This document shows, piece by piece, positions 22,501 to 34,853 of a stretch of 64,000 nucleotides of DNA. The notes beneath the pieces are model-generated. The model was not told the origin of the DNA, ran no database searches, and saw only the letters and a program-made list of their open reading frames with translations. Every line of letters begins with the position of its first letter. The stretch's first letter is position 1. The translations under genes were made by a program, and so were the position numbers. The stretch spans positions 23,707 to 87,706 of the forward strand of contig KE560428.1 in the NCBI GenBank assembly GCA_000442015.1. The letters run 5' to 3'. This DNA is from Rozella allomycis CSF55. Lineage: Eukaryota; Rozellomycota.

Positions 22501-25500
22501 CCAATGTCTTCTTTTCATCATTCATTCTCATCAAATAGTCAATTATAAATGAATCAGTCAAGATTGAAACTCCCTTCTTAAACTCATTTGTGTACACACT
22601 CTTCAAATGACAAACTACACTGTGGAATTCATCTTGCTTGGATCCAGTAAACAAAAACGATTGGAATGGCTCCAATTCTCTCAAACTCATTCCATTTCTC
22701 AGTCCATACGTTACCAATCTATCAACATCACCAACAATCTCGTAATTCTCATTAAACACCAAATACTCCAATCTCTTCATCACACAAAATACAATCTCTT
22801 CTATGCATTCTCTCTTTACATCCCCTTTAATTCTCTCATTAATAGATTTCTTCACTTGCTCTATTTGTTCTCTATTCATCTTGCCAGAATAAATTGATAT
22901 TAACCATCCAAGGATACATTTCCTTTCTTCTAAATTGTCACTCTCATAATTCTCAATCTTTTCAATTTCATTTTCAAATTCCAATTCTATTTTTAGGCGT
23001 GGCTGAGTGAATCCCTTCCATGTATTTTCAAATTCATTCGATAGGTTGAAAGGCTCCAAAAACAAAAACTTATCTTCACTGTTAGATTTAATTATTTTAA
23101 TCATTTCATAAACAAGCGTTGCATCGTATCTCTCACAATTCATCAAATGTCTATAAAGAAACACAACAGCAAACAATTCAACATTAAAAGTTTCATTCAA
23201 CAATTCATTCAAATGATTAACAAACACTATAGCATTCGGTTGTTCCAATCTCTCCAATCTATTCCTATTACTAAAAGCCTTTTGCAAACAAGAAGTCTCA
23301 CACGCACTATTCTTCAAATGCTCTTGAATCTCCCTCTTAAAACATATTCTAATCCATTCCCCAAACATTCTCATCAAATCTTTAAACTCTTCCATCTTCA
23401 AAAACTCTTCAACAACACCCAACACACTCAAATCAAACGCCTTGAATTTCAGCAAGAATCTTTCAACAATTTCAAATGGAACATTCCTCGTATTATTCAA
23501 AAACAAACAAAACGAATATTCATTAAACCTCTCTTTTAATATCAACCCTGAATTCTCCAAATTAAATCCAATCGGTGATTCACTAGAAACTTCAATATCA
23601 ACATCACCACTGCAACAAATTTCATTTATCAAAATCAAATCATCCAACTGATGCATACTCCCTTGCCCAACACTAGCCAACGATCCAGCTTCTTTCAAAC
23701 TATAAACCCCAGACTTTTTTAACAACCTATTCCACACTTACAAACCCCTTACCTAGTCTTATCAATCAACGACATGTCATGAATCTGATCAAGCAAAACA
23801 ATTTCCACTCCTCTATTCCTCATCGCCCTTGAAATCTCTCCATACTGCGGATCCATCGTCATAAACAACCGGAAATTCTCATGCGGCCTCACTATCCGCA
23901 ATTCGCCATTCAAAACACCCGCCTCGTGCACAGCAACATATCTACTACCAACTACATTAGTGTCTTACCTGTCATTATCAAACAATGAATTCAAGCGATC
24001 CAATACAGACGCATTACACAAATTAGCATTCTCCAACACCACCCAGTATCCCTTTTCCATGGCTTGCAACAATGTTCCATCAACCCACTCAAATTTGCCT
24101 ATTAAAAATTGAACATCTCATTACCTTGCACACTCTTCTCCTTCATCTCTTGCAACAGCCCAATCCGCCCAAGCAACTCTTCATTCAACGCAAACGAGTC
24201 TACATGCTCAATAGCTTCCAACAATCTATCAATCTTGTCAATCTCACAAACATCATGGAAACTCAATTCACCACATATAATTCCATTTCTTATGCACTTG
24301 ACATATATCTCTTGCAATTCATGGATAATCAACTGCTCGTGTCTGTTCAAATCAATTTGCTCAAATCCACCCAACAACTCTGAAGTGTCCAATGACGAAC
24401 TAACTGAAAACTCTTCGATTCTTTGGTTCATCAGCTGACCAGCTAGTTGAACGAGAGACGTTTTGCCACTCATTGAGGGGCCAATGATTATAGCCAGCGT
24501 GTTCATTTCAATACATTTCAACAAGTTTTCTAAAGGATTTAATTGGTTCGATAGGATCGAGAGTGGTTTGCCTTTATGAATTAAATTGTTTGGAAATCTT
24601 TTAAATGATGATGAACCCAAAACAATCTTGTCGGAATACAAGGCTACTTTATCAACATTGTAGTTTATTTCTTCAATTTCGAATATTCTCTTTAAGATTT
24701 CTTTGATAATGTTTCTGTCTTCCAATGAACGCATTCTATCTGAATAAACCAGTCTAGCAAATCTAACAGCCAACCCACTATAAACACCAACCAACTCATT
24801 CTCATCTTCCACTTGCACATTCTCTTTCTCTTGATTAACTAGATTAATCCATCTAAAAGTATCTCTCAAATTAAATTCCCATGGCGATCCCTTCCTCCCA
24901 AACTCTTTCCTCTCAACAACTCTCTCCTGCATCTCACTATTAAACCTCAACATTCTCTCCATCACAATCGCAGGAATATCCTTGAACAAATTCTTCACAA
25001 TCAGCAGCAAATCATCACTCGTCAGCAAATCAACATACACCTGCGTAAACCTATTAAGAAACGATTTCGGCAATCCCTTTCTACCGCCACCCTGGCACGA
25101 CGGATTCTGTGCAGCGAAAATGCGACAATTTTTAGAAACTTTGAATTCCTTGTTCAGTTCGGGAATGTAGACAGTGCCACGGTGATCGAGACACGCGTTT
25201 AACCCTTCGAGAACACTTTGAGAAGCTAGATTCAGTTCATCCAAAAGGATCCAGTGGCCGTCTTTGAGAGCACGCAGAAATGGGCCGTCTTTCCACTTGA
25301 AAGTGCCAGAGCCAGATTCGCACGGGAGATCAGAGCCAAATAGGTCCATGATGTCTGTTTGATCTGATAAATTAATTCGAACTAGATTGTGGCCTGTGAT
25401 GGCACTGAGAGCAGAGATTAGAGATGTTTTGCCAACACCTGGATTGCCTTCCATTAAAATTGATTTGTCTAGTTGCATTGCTCTAAGAATTCTAATAAGA

Positions 25501-28500
25501 TTATTCTTTGTTGTTGGAGCATTTAAATTGAATTTATCGTTTAATGAAGTATTGAATATCTCTAATGGACCAAGATTGATGTAGAATGGATTGATTCCAA
25601 ATTGATTATCCTTGTATTCAAAATCATTCTTAAAATCCAATTGATAATTTTCTGATAATTTATTTAAAGCTTTTTGTTTGAAATCAGAATCATTTAAACA
25701 ATCCAAAAAGATCATAGAACCACCATTAACAAACGCATCTTCTTTATCTAATTTATCAACAGTTGAATTAATAAAAGAACACCATGAAATCAAATCTCTT
25801 AAAGAATAAACAAATTTAGAATAATTTTCCTTCATCCAAAACACAAAATCAATCATTCTCTTGGCAAACTCTTTAACATTACACTTGTTTTCAACTATTA
25901 ACAATAAATCATTATAATCATCAACAGGAGGAACCCAAATTTCAGTAAATCTATTTCTCAAAGCAGGCGACAATTCCTTCTTTCCAAAATCACCTCCAGG
26001 ATTCATCGTAGCTATAAACCTAAATTCATCACTCGCTGTTAAAACTTGTCCATTTTCTCTTTCAGGAATTGTCAATATTCTAGCTGATTCTAAAACTGAA
26101 TTTAATCTCTCCAACACTGAATCTTCAGCCAATGATATTTCATCCATTAAAAATATATCACCGTTAACCATTGATGAAACTAATGGACCATCAATCCATT
26201 CAAACAGTTGTGATTTTGTGTTGTCTCTACATGGACGCTGTGAACCAAGAAAATCTGATGATTCTGTGTGTTGATGGCAATTTAATATCAACAAATTTTG
26301 TTTAAAATATTCTGCTATCCATTGACAAAGTGATGTCTTTCCTATCCCTGTTGCTCCAATCAATAACACTGGCTCTTTATTCAATAATGCATTATAAACC
26401 AAAATTAACAATCTTTTCATTGCACTAGTAAATATTAAATTGGAATTTGTATCAATCTCTGGATATGAAATTGACTTTACATCAATAACTGATGGAGAAC
26501 CATTAGACACTGACTGTTTAGACTTTTTCTCATTATTCTCCACACTCATTTTACCCTGCTTACTCTCTTTATCACTAATTCGAAGATCATATAAGTCATC
26601 TTCATTAATCTCCACTTTGATAACCTGCTCCAAAACCTTCTTCACAATACCCTTCTCATCAACATCTCTAATCCTCTCCGCCAACAACATATACCCAATC
26701 TCAGCCAACTCTTGATAAGAATTTGGATTCCTCTCAGCCCACTTGAACAAATCTCTAAGCGTAATAAACCCATGCTTTCCAGAAAATATTTTAGATTTCG
26801 GTCTCTTATCAATCAACTCTTGATACACCAATACCATCTTTTTGCAATAAGATGGCGCTACAATACACTTTTTAGATAAAATCTCTTCCATTTCGTCACT
26901 GGGAATGTTGTCGAAATGCAATTCTAAGAATCTGTTTCTGAATGCCTTTGATAATGTTTTTCTGCCGCCGTACATGCCTGGTGGATTCTGGGTGGCAAAT
27001 AAAATGAAATTGGGATGCGCTTTGATTGTTTCTTGGGTCTCTGGAAGAAATATTTCTCTGTTATCGTCTAACAGTCTATTAAGGGATTCTAAAACTTCTG
27101 TGGGGGCTAAATTCAATTCATCCAATACTATCCAATACCCATTCTTCACTGCTTCAACTAGAATACCTTGCTTATAAACCAACTTTCCAGTAGAATCATT
27201 AACATAAGATCCAAAATACTCTTGTATGTCTGTATGTTCATGATTATTTATTCTAACAAACTTGTTTCCTGTTAAATCTGCTAAATACTTTATTATACTA
27301 CTTTTTCCCACTGATGTTGGCCCTTGTATTAAAATTGGATACTTTTTGCACTGAACAGCCCTTGCTAAATTCTTTAAATTATTCTTGACACTTCTAGTTA
27401 AAATAAATGAATTGTTCTCTTCTTGAATCTCATAGTTTCCTTTATCAATTAAATATCCTTCTATTAAACATTTAGATTCATCATCATTCTTTACAATATT
27501 ACATTGACTAATATTTCTCTTTAATAGAATTGTAGAGTTTATTATTTCATTCATTATTTTAAAAGATTCTTCATTCAATTGAGTTGTAAAAGAAACACAA
27601 ATTCCTTCATAAACACATTTTAAAATTGGATAGTTTTTATTAACAGAAATAGCAAATGATAATGCTCTAGTTAAAGTTCTCATACTAAAATGTGGCTTCT
27701 TGTTATCTGTATCATACAAATTAGATGCCTTTTTAACTCTATAATAGAATTCAACAATAGATCCAAGCAACCATTGCTCATAATGTCCAAATTTATTCAA
27801 ATATTTTCCAACTATAATCTCTAAATCTTTCTTATAACAATCAATTTCATCAACAAATATTTCTGTAAACTTGCTTCTCAATGCTGGTGGCAAATCCTTC
27901 TTGCCAATATCATTAGATGGATTCATACACGCAAACAATCTAAAATTCTCATTCCTTGGAATAGGCTCAACATCTCCCCTTTCTGTTAATGTTATTGATC
28001 CTTTATTATCTTGCAACAATCCTGACAACACTTGAAGAGTTTCCGAAGATGCTAAATTCACTTCATCCAATAACACCCACTGCCCCTGTCTAATCGCTTT
28101 CAACAACGCTCCTTCAACAAATCCAAACAACAATGCATTCTTTTTCATTTGAGAACTTTGAATCTGAAACTTTTTACATTTCTCATTCAATTTAATCCAT
28201 TCACTCAACAACTCACTGCCATCACCTGATAACTTTTTTATCGCCATTTCACTTGAATGTCTAATCAGAGTTATAAATCTATCCCATTTCTGTTTAATAA
28301 ATGCTTTTCTAACATTATCCAAATACTCTTCATTCTTTGACTTTGAAAACGTTGCAATAAACAAACTATCAAATTCTTCTTTCAAGGGAAGTGCTAAATG
28401 ACTAGCTGGAATTGGTTTGTATCCTCCCAACAAATCTGAAGCTTCTGACTGCTGACTCAAATTAATAACACTATCAACGACGCTAACTGCTGAACACTCG

Positions 28501-30294
28501 TCGTCTTTCCTGTTCCAGTAGATCCAACCAACAAAACAGANCTACCAACAAAACAGACTCATTCATTTTAACACAAGTGCTAATCTTTTCCAATATATTC
28601 AATGACAATTTAGTATATGCAAACAATTGTTCATTCATCCCACTCCTCACTACATCCAATACACTCCTTCCAAATTTAACATTATTGCTATTAATCTCAT
28701 ATTTTGGCTGATAAACATCCAACCCATACTTTATCGCTTCTTCATTCATTTCCATTATCTCTCCAATCTTAAACATAAATTCTCTTCTATCATCCATATT
28801 CGATATAAATCCTCCAAAACAATCCAAACTCTCTAAAATCATTTCAGTCTCATGAATCCTTCCTTGTCCCAACTCAAACAATCTTCCCGTCCACTTCAAC
28901 ACATCATTAAACGTCAACACTCGCTTATTAAACACTCTCTCCTCTCCACAAATAAAATCCTTCACTTTCAATATCACATCCATCAATCCATCCTCAAAAG
29001 GATACTTTGTCTTTATTATCATCGTTGATTCCTCCTCACTCATCCCCTTCACCTGCACGCTAAAACACATCCTTCTTCCAATCAGAGACTCAAATATCGT
29101 ATTCTTCAAACTTCTGGCAGTCACAAACAATCTAAAATTCTCATGCGCCGATATTCTCTCTCCTCTTGATGGTATAAACACTTCGTTAGATCTAAACAAC
29201 GATTGCAACATTGATATCGTATCCATATTCACTAGATCAACATCTTCAATCAATAACCACTTTCCACTACTAACAGCAACAGATATCACACCAGGCTGCC
29301 ACTTGAACTCGCCCGGAATATCCGTACACACATACGATCCCAACAGCGCCTTTGAATCAGTCTGTTCTCCCATGTGTATTCTAAGTAACGATTGACCATT
29401 TCTCTTGGCTAAATGTTGCACAAGTGTAGTCTTTCCACTACCTGCTGGCCCTTCCAACAAAATAGCCTTGTTCGCCATCAATCCTTTTTCCATCTCACTT
29501 ATTCTACTCTTCACACTCTCAGTCATTAAAATATCACTACTCGTTTCTTCTTTGACACTCTTTTCAAATATTATCCTGGGAATATCCTCTGGAACACTGT
29601 CGATTTCAACAACTCTCTTCTTGATTCCACAAATCCAATCATGCTCATCCAAACAATACCTCTCTTCAAACTGTTTCTCAACAACACTCCTTTCTTCCAA
29701 CGACAATGCATACACAACATCCAATATTCTAAAAGCCACAAACCTCACAAACTCATTTTCACAATTCTTCAACTCGAAAACATTACTCCAATTTTCACCA
29801 ATTCTCTTCCTCCTAAAAATACTCAACATCCTATAAAGCCCATACAAATGCACAGCAAAACACTCCACATTCTCATACTCTCCAATCATTCCAACCAACA
29901 CATCCAAATTCTTCTCAAACCACATCCCAACAACCCCTCTAACTCTAACCTCAATCTCGCAAATCTGAGCAAACGCAAACAACACCCTACTCTCATCACT
30001 CAACTCTTCATAAGCACGCTCACAAACATCAAATATATCGCAAATGATCACATCACGCCCCTTGCTCAATGCCGGAAGCTTCCGTTTTTCTCTCACAAAC
30101 TCATTCTTATCAAAAGTAATAAGATGCTCCACAAGATCAGGCAATATCTCACGAAATATCATCGCCAAAGATATACTCTTCTCGGGACGCAAAAGCTCGC
30201 CAGATATCACACTCACAAATTCTTCATATGTTTTCAAAACCGGTAAAGAGCCGTATCTTTGGTTGAAGATGTATATGCATTTGGAAAGATCCAT
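16524..30294 (-). CDS. MDN1: midasin (MDN1/REA1), giant AAA+ ribosome-assembly ATPase
   Basis: Six exons (30294-24125, 24098-23969, 23941-23753, 23726-20117, 20088-19390, 19360-16524) with introns of 26, 27, 26, 28 and 29 nt. The product is about 4,530 residues, slightly shorter than yeast Rea1 (4,910). Six P-loops appear in order: GPAGSGKTT, GSTGTGKTT, GPTSVGKSS, GATGIGKTS, GNPGVGKTS and GPSMSGKTS. AAA modules are followed by a long helical linker, a huge Asp/Glu/Asn/Lys region (about 17.6-19.0 kb) and a C-terminal MIDAS domain with DDSLSMS and SDGICDD. It extracts Rsa4 and Ytm1 from pre-60S particles in nucleolus and nucleoplasm. Two single-N junctions (20888 and 28541) duplicate 31 and about 17 bp and break the frame artificially. 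A further one- or two-base frame discontinuity at about 28,465-28,500, just after the AAA2 P-loop, is probably a sequence error because splicing there would delete conserved residues. Confidence 0.97.
20857..20919. repeat. single-N junction with 31-bp direct repeat inside MDN1
   Basis: 20857-20887 and 20889-20919 are nearly identical around the N at 20888. Collapsing one copy restores a continuous MDN1 frame (GEVEYRFQFIESFVKLIDEE). Confidence 0.9.
28524..28557. repeat. single-N junction with short direct repeat inside MDN1
   Basis: A repeated CAACAAAACAGA block on both sides of the N at 28541. Collapsing it restores NESVLLVGSTGTGKTTSVQQ, the AAA2 P-loop. Confidence 0.85.
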
Positions 30295-30419
30295 TGCTTT
30301 TTTTCTCTTCGGGACTCAGCCACAGTTATACGCTGATAAATAGAATTGGAAAAGAAACGTAAAGGCAAATTGAAATAAATAGAGAAATCTTTGTTTTATT
30401 TGGTGCTTGACGGCTTGTT

Positions 30420-30809
30420 TTAATTGTCTCTTTGGTCTCGCAGGTTTCTACCATAATTGTTATACTCACCAACTATAGGGCTATCGTTTCCACGGTCCAT
30501 GTATCTATCCAAAAGCTTCTCCATGCGTCTAATCTTTACTTTTAAACTTTCGTTTTCATCTTTCAAATCCTCGCATCGGTCCTTGTCCTTGTTGGAATAA
30601 ATGTCATCATTCGTTGTTGCAGCTGATTTATTGATAACGACGTGCGTTGGGTACCGGTGCTCGTCATCGGTAAACACTTTTCTGCCGGTTTGGTAAATAC
30701 CGGCGCCTAGAACACCAGCAACGGCACCGCTCACTAAACCTGGATTGGGATCGGGTAATGCTGAAATGAGGCAAGTAAAGGCTAAAACCAAGAATGTCTT
30801 CATTTTCAA
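30420..30809 (-). CDS. small secreted protein, LPDPNPGL family, member A
   Basis: 129 residues, intronless. Signal peptide MKMKTFLVLAFTCLISA is followed at once by LPDPNPGL, a glycine-rich hydrophobic segment (SGAVAGVLGAGIYQTG), a polar middle, then a coiled coil (CEDLKDENESLKVKIRRMEK, then LLDRYMDR) and a polar tail. The same architecture and the motifs LPDPNPGL and LLDR recur in the gene at 32205. No known family. The glycine-rich stretch could be a short membrane insertion. Secretion and a host-facing role are inferences from the signal peptide and the duplication. Confidence 0.72.
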   Translation of the reverse strand: MKMKTFLVLAFTCLISALPDPNPGLVSGAVAGVLGAGIYQTGRKVFTDDEHRYPTHVVINKSAATTNDDIYSNKDKDRCEDLKDENESLKVKIRRMEKLLDRYMDRGNDSPIVGEYNNYGRNLRDQRDN

Positions 30810-31051
30810 ATTAATTTGTTACATAGGGGTTCAATATGCCATATATGAAACTTGAAGGGACCAATCAAAATAGATGACTAAAATAGAAACCGGGATGGCG
30901 ATATATGGTACATGATTTACATCATTTCTTTTAATACCATCAACCAATAGTACTGACATTTTATAGCATTCGTTTAAATAAATATTGCGCGATGATGCAA
31001 ATATTAATAGACATGCAGAGGGGTTGAACATAGATCGAGAAATCAATTCAT

Positions 31052-31856
31052 TTATTCAATATAAATAGCATCCTCCTCTAATTGCTTCAAAAATTCTTCA
31101 TCCCATTCATCATCGTCGTCAATAACAATTTCCCCTGGTCTCTCAATAGATTTTGGGGGCAAATTGGGTGACGCTGGCCTCTTTGACGTTGAAGACAAAT
31201 GGAATGGGTTTTTCAATGGTATTTCATCGTCATTAACAGTAAACTTTGAACCATTACTCTCATCGATACTATGTTTAATACATTCACATTGCTTACTTCA
31301 GTTTTCTTCTCCATCTATGAACGGGGTGAACGGCCTTTTCACTAACCACACCGCCAAGAACTTGGACATCATCGCTTTTCTTAATGAGAAAAAACTCGTT
31401 AACTTTTTCGAGGCCTTTTCTGACCCTGATTTTACACCCATACGGCAGTTCACTTGGAAGACTAGATATTCCAGCATGAAATTCCAAAAGAAAAACTTCC
31501 TCTTTTCCATCTGTTACCCTGATTTTTAATTGACGATTGGACTTTGACTTTTCGTCCCTATTTTCTTTATTCAAGAATGAGGAAAGTTGTGAATACATGC
31601 TCTGTGTTACATCAATAGATTCAAGGACTTGACATATTACAAATGATAGATTGTTTTTTTGAATAGGACTAGATATTTCCGTTAAGTCGGAATATAAATA
31701 TTGTTGCGCAATATGGAACATCCAGTTTTCTTCGGGGACTTGTGAATCTAACTCTGATTCAAGAAAACATATGCACTCTTGAAGCCATTGAGGCTGAACA
31801 AAGAAACCTTCTCGTGCCAGAAGAGCGTTGGCTTTCTCAAAATTTGGCTTCACCAT
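31052..31856 (-). CDS. RMI1: RMI1-like subunit of the RecQ-Top3 dissolvasome
   Basis: Two exons (31856-31297, 31268-31052) with a 28-nt intron give 258 residues. The start is the first ATG that fits the family's N-terminal helical domain (KANALLAREGFFVQPQWLQE). The OB-fold follows, with the signature RVTDGKEEVFLLEFH, then LPSELPYGCKIRVRKG and SDDVQVLGGVV, as in RMI1 (LTDG..., LPPG, VKVLGG). The C-terminus is acidic and ends shortly after EWDEEFLKQLEEDA. RMI1 stimulates double Holliday junction dissolution by Sgs1/BLM and Top3 in the nucleus. It lies between the two LPDPNPGL secreted-protein genes; the link is positional only. Confidence 0.8.
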
Positions 31857-32204
31857 TGCATTAAAATTTAAGCCACAATAATGCAAAACGGTCGCCCCTA
31901 ATGACGAAAACGAATCCTCAGAAACATTTTTTCTTTCTCAATGTATCAACCGACTGTTTTGATTTTTTAATTTCTCCTCTAGTTATCCGCGCATAAAAAT
32001 TAAATGCATGTTTGGTGTTGTAAAGAGAATTGATAACTATATATTGACTCGTGACTCATGAGGTATTAAGGCAAAATTTTTAGTCCATAAATCCATATTG
32101 GAAATCTAATTACAAGCAAAATCCCCCGCATTCTATTTTTAACGATTGGTTCATTTGTAAACAGCCTAAATAGCGTTCATCTGACCCCTTTGTCACAAAT
32201 ACGT
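31857..32204. promoter_or_regulatory. divergent region between RMI1 and secreted-protein gene
   Basis: 348 bp without a gene. It contains a TATA-like ATAACTATATATTGAC at about 32034-32047, roughly 160 bp upstream of the secreted-protein start, and is otherwise plain AT-rich sequence. Confidence 0.3.
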
Positions 32205-32522
32205 ATGAAGACATTATTGGTTTTAGCATTCGCCTGCCTTCTCTCAGCTTTACCAGATCCTAATCCAGGATTAATTGGCAGCTCTATCGGAGTTGCTGGA
32301 GGGATATACGCAGGAAATAAGATATTTGGCAGTAAAGATGATGATATAGTGCCCGTCAAACCCATTACTATTAATGCAAATCAACAATCACGGGCTACCG
32401 AGAAAATGGATATGTGCCCAGATTTGAAATCAGAGAATAGCCTTCTAAAAAAGGAATTGGAGCATTTGGAGAGACTTTTAGATAGATTTTCAGGTCCCAG
32501 AAGTGGTTTTGATAGGCGTTGA
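32205..32522 (+). CDS. small secreted protein, LPDPNPGL family, member B
   Basis: 105 residues. The start is ATG 32205 because it gives a clean signal peptide (MKTLLVLAFACLLSA) aligned with member A. LPDPNPGL follows directly, then a glycine-rich hydrophobic segment (GSSIGVAGGIYAGNKIFG), a polar middle and a coiled coil (CPDLKSENSLLKKELEHLER, then LLDRF). It is a paralog of the 30420-30809 product, on the opposite strand, with RMI1 between them. Function unknown. Confidence 0.75.
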   Translation: MKTLLVLAFACLLSALPDPNPGLIGSSIGVAGGIYAGNKIFGSKDDDIVPVKPITINANQQSRATEKMDMCPDLKSENSLLKKELEHLERLLDRFSGPRSGFDRR

Positions 32523-32693
32523 AAGCGCAATAAAGACACTAGTGATTTGTTCATGTCTTCTCTTCTTCTTTTATTTCGCTATTCATTAATAATCAACTAA
32601 ACAAAATGTTTGAATGAACGATTCGAGAAATTAATTATTGGAGTAAATAAAAATTTATTGAAACAATAAAAAATTAACATTGCCATTTCTTCG

Positions 32694-33936
32694 TTACAAC
32701 TCCATGTGCTCGTCCAAGAATTTTCTCACTTGTTGGGGAGTATCCGGTAATACCACTTGGTATTTTATATATAAATTTCCATATTCATATGATTGGGCAT
32801 TCCTTGGCATACCTTGATTCTTAATCGTTTGAACAAAGCCTATATTTTGCAAATAAAGCTAAGGGATACCTGGTTGAGTGACTTCTGTTCGTTGAACAAT
32901 GCGTTCTTTCCCGTCCAAATGTTTAAAACTCCTTTTAAATCCACGAAGAGCTTCACGTAGAGTGATAGTAAGCGTCATATAAAGATTGTCACCATCGCGC
33001 TTAAATACAGGGTGGGGAACAGTTTCAATGACAAATTTAAGATCACCTGGAATATAATCTGGATGTTGATCAGCTTCTTCCTCAAAAAGCTTATGCTACA
33101 TCAAAAAATTCGTTACGATTTCATTGCCATTTCTCATTCCTCTGTCTATTGTTATGCTTATGGGTGTCCCCCCTCTAACAACTTTATGCCCTTGGCACTT
33201 GGAACACTTGGATTTGAAGATTTTCCCTTTTCCATTACATGTATCACAATCCGATTGTATTTGTTGAATCATGTTTCCGAACTGAATGATTTGGATATGT
33301 CTACCGCGTCCTTGACATGATGGACAACTGGTTGAATATCTAGATTATTTTTACTTTCGTATGTCGTTTTCATTTTCAGCACCGGAACCATGGCATTTGG
33401 GACACACGACCTGCTTGCTTACATCAACTTCCACCACTTTTCCTAGATACAGATCTTCCAAAGAAACAGTAAGTGACATTGATACTGTAGCCCCTTTTCG
33501 CTGTTGCTGATGTCTATTTTTTCGAAATCCGCCGGCGAACCTATACGTCAAATAACAATTTGCCATATACTGTGCGAAAATATCAAATGGGTCATGAAAT
33601 GCAAATTCGTCGTCGCCTTCGTTATTAAGTCCTGCGTCGCCAAATTGATCGTACCTCCTTCGTTTTTCAGTATCCGATAAAACTTCGTATGCTAAATATA
33701 CATATAATAAGCATTTTACCATTGCTGATTTCAACAAACTTTGCTTCAGCTTCTTTACTGCCATCGTTTCGATCGGGATGATACTTTAAAGCGAGTGAAT
33801 GATACGCCTTTTTGATTTGTCTTTCGGTGGCATCAGGACTCACACCAAGTACTTTGTAATAGTCTTTTGATGTTTTTGTTTCTTTGTAGAAAGTGTACAC
33901 CGACGAAAAAATAAGAAACAGCAGGAAAAATCTCAT
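32694..33936 (-). CDS. ER-lumen DnaJ co-chaperone (SCJ1/DNAJB11 type)
   Basis: Six exons (33936-33720, 33691-33571, 33540-33355, 33327-33117, 33089-32870, 32839-32694), introns of 28, 30, 27, 27 and 30 nt, 366 residues. A signal peptide ([17 protein letters not shown]) precedes the J domain ([20 protein letters not shown], with HPD in YHPDRND). A short G/F region ends [13 protein letters not shown]. Four zinc-finger repeats follow ([32 protein letters not shown]), then the two substrate-binding sheets. The second intron (33541-33570) has no stop and is a multiple of three, so the unspliced frame is open. The protein ends in HMEL, possibly a variant HDEL-type retrieval signal. It is expected to stimulate BiP/Kar2 in folding and ER-associated degradation. 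Confidence 0.92.
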
Positions 33937-34079
33937 GTATCACACCCTGGACAAAGAGGCTAAACAAAAATAGATACAAGTAACGGACTATCAAGAATTG
34001 TAGTTAATTTAGCCCTGGTTTATTTTGAAAATAAATAATAAATAATATATCATCCTGTAATTCTGTTACGCGTCACAAA

Positions 34080-34703
34080 TTAAGTTGTCTTCGATGGGAA
34101 TAACCCCTCTAACCTGTCATAACACCGACGCAAAATTTTTCTGTCGATGCCCATCATTTCACAAGACGATAGAAATTTACTCCAGTCAACCAACTTTTTC
34201 TTGAACTCTTTTCTTGGGTTGTTTTCCTCAGAAGAGCTCAATCCGTCTTGAAGGTTAATTTTATGTATGACTAAGCAATTCCGTATTACCAAATGAAGCT
34301 TTTCAATAACGCTCATCTCAATCAAATTAAACTCCGGAGAATTTATATCAACATTTTGCATTGGGCTAACTTTTACACTTGCCAAAGTATTAATTTCCCG
34401 AGTGCCTTGCTTATTCTTCTGAGAAATCAAGCGTTTAAACTCTATTCTCACAGCCTCTTTGAGATATAGATTAAATAAAAAATGACATCTTTCCTGTATA
34501 TCAAGCAAATAGTCTGTTGTGTAATCTAAATCTGGTAGCAGGCGTGATTTGAGAAAGTATGACTCATTGGCAGGCCAGCGATAGCCTTTCTCCACCAAAT
34601 TTTCGTCACTTGGTTTGTAACACAAAATTACTCTCCGTAAGTCTTTCTTGTTTCGTTCTTGTAGAACTTTAACCAGTTGTCTGTAGTCATCAATATTATC
34701 CAT
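34080..34703 (-). CDS. hypothetical protein
   Basis: 207 residues in one exon, mostly helical and charged, with no signal peptide or membrane segment. The best-looking motif is the C-terminal WSKFLSSCEMMGIDRKILRR, a helix pair that might bind a partner. No family is recognised. It lies between the ER DnaJ gene (same strand) and QCR9 (divergent). Confidence 0.6.
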   Translation of the reverse strand: MDNIDDYRQLVKVLQERNKKDLRRVILCYKPSDENLVEKGYRWPANESYFLKSRLLPDLDYTTDYLLDIQERCHFLFNLYLKEAVRIEFKRLISQKNKQGTREINTLASVKVSPMQNVDINSPEFNLIEMSVIEKLHLVIRNCLVIHKINLQDGLSSSEENNPRKEFKKKLVDWSKFLSSCEMMGIDRKILRRCYDRLEGLFPSKTT

Positions 34704-34853
34704 CGGGTATTATTACAAGGGTGCCACATGAGTTGGGACATCAAGCATGTTCTTTTCACGATAAGACAACTTACGATACTTGGTAGGCATTATATAAGAG
34801 CAAGTGAAGTACTTAACAGTTTAGATTAAGAATATCAATATATAAGCCACAAT

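Noticed and set aside
16524-30294. Seven or more separate genes over the MDN1 locus
   Set aside because: The reading frames join across 26-29-nt introns and two single-N junctions into one protein with six ordered P-loops and a MIDAS domain.
30831-31046. Minus-strand ORF of 71 codons next to the LPDPNPGL gene
   Set aside because: No recognisable motif, odd composition and no splice or start support; probably intergenic.
33340-33354. A 15-nt intron in the ER DnaJ
   Set aside because: The next AG gives a 27-nt intron in the same phase, in line with all other introns, and still restores the zinc-finger repeat.
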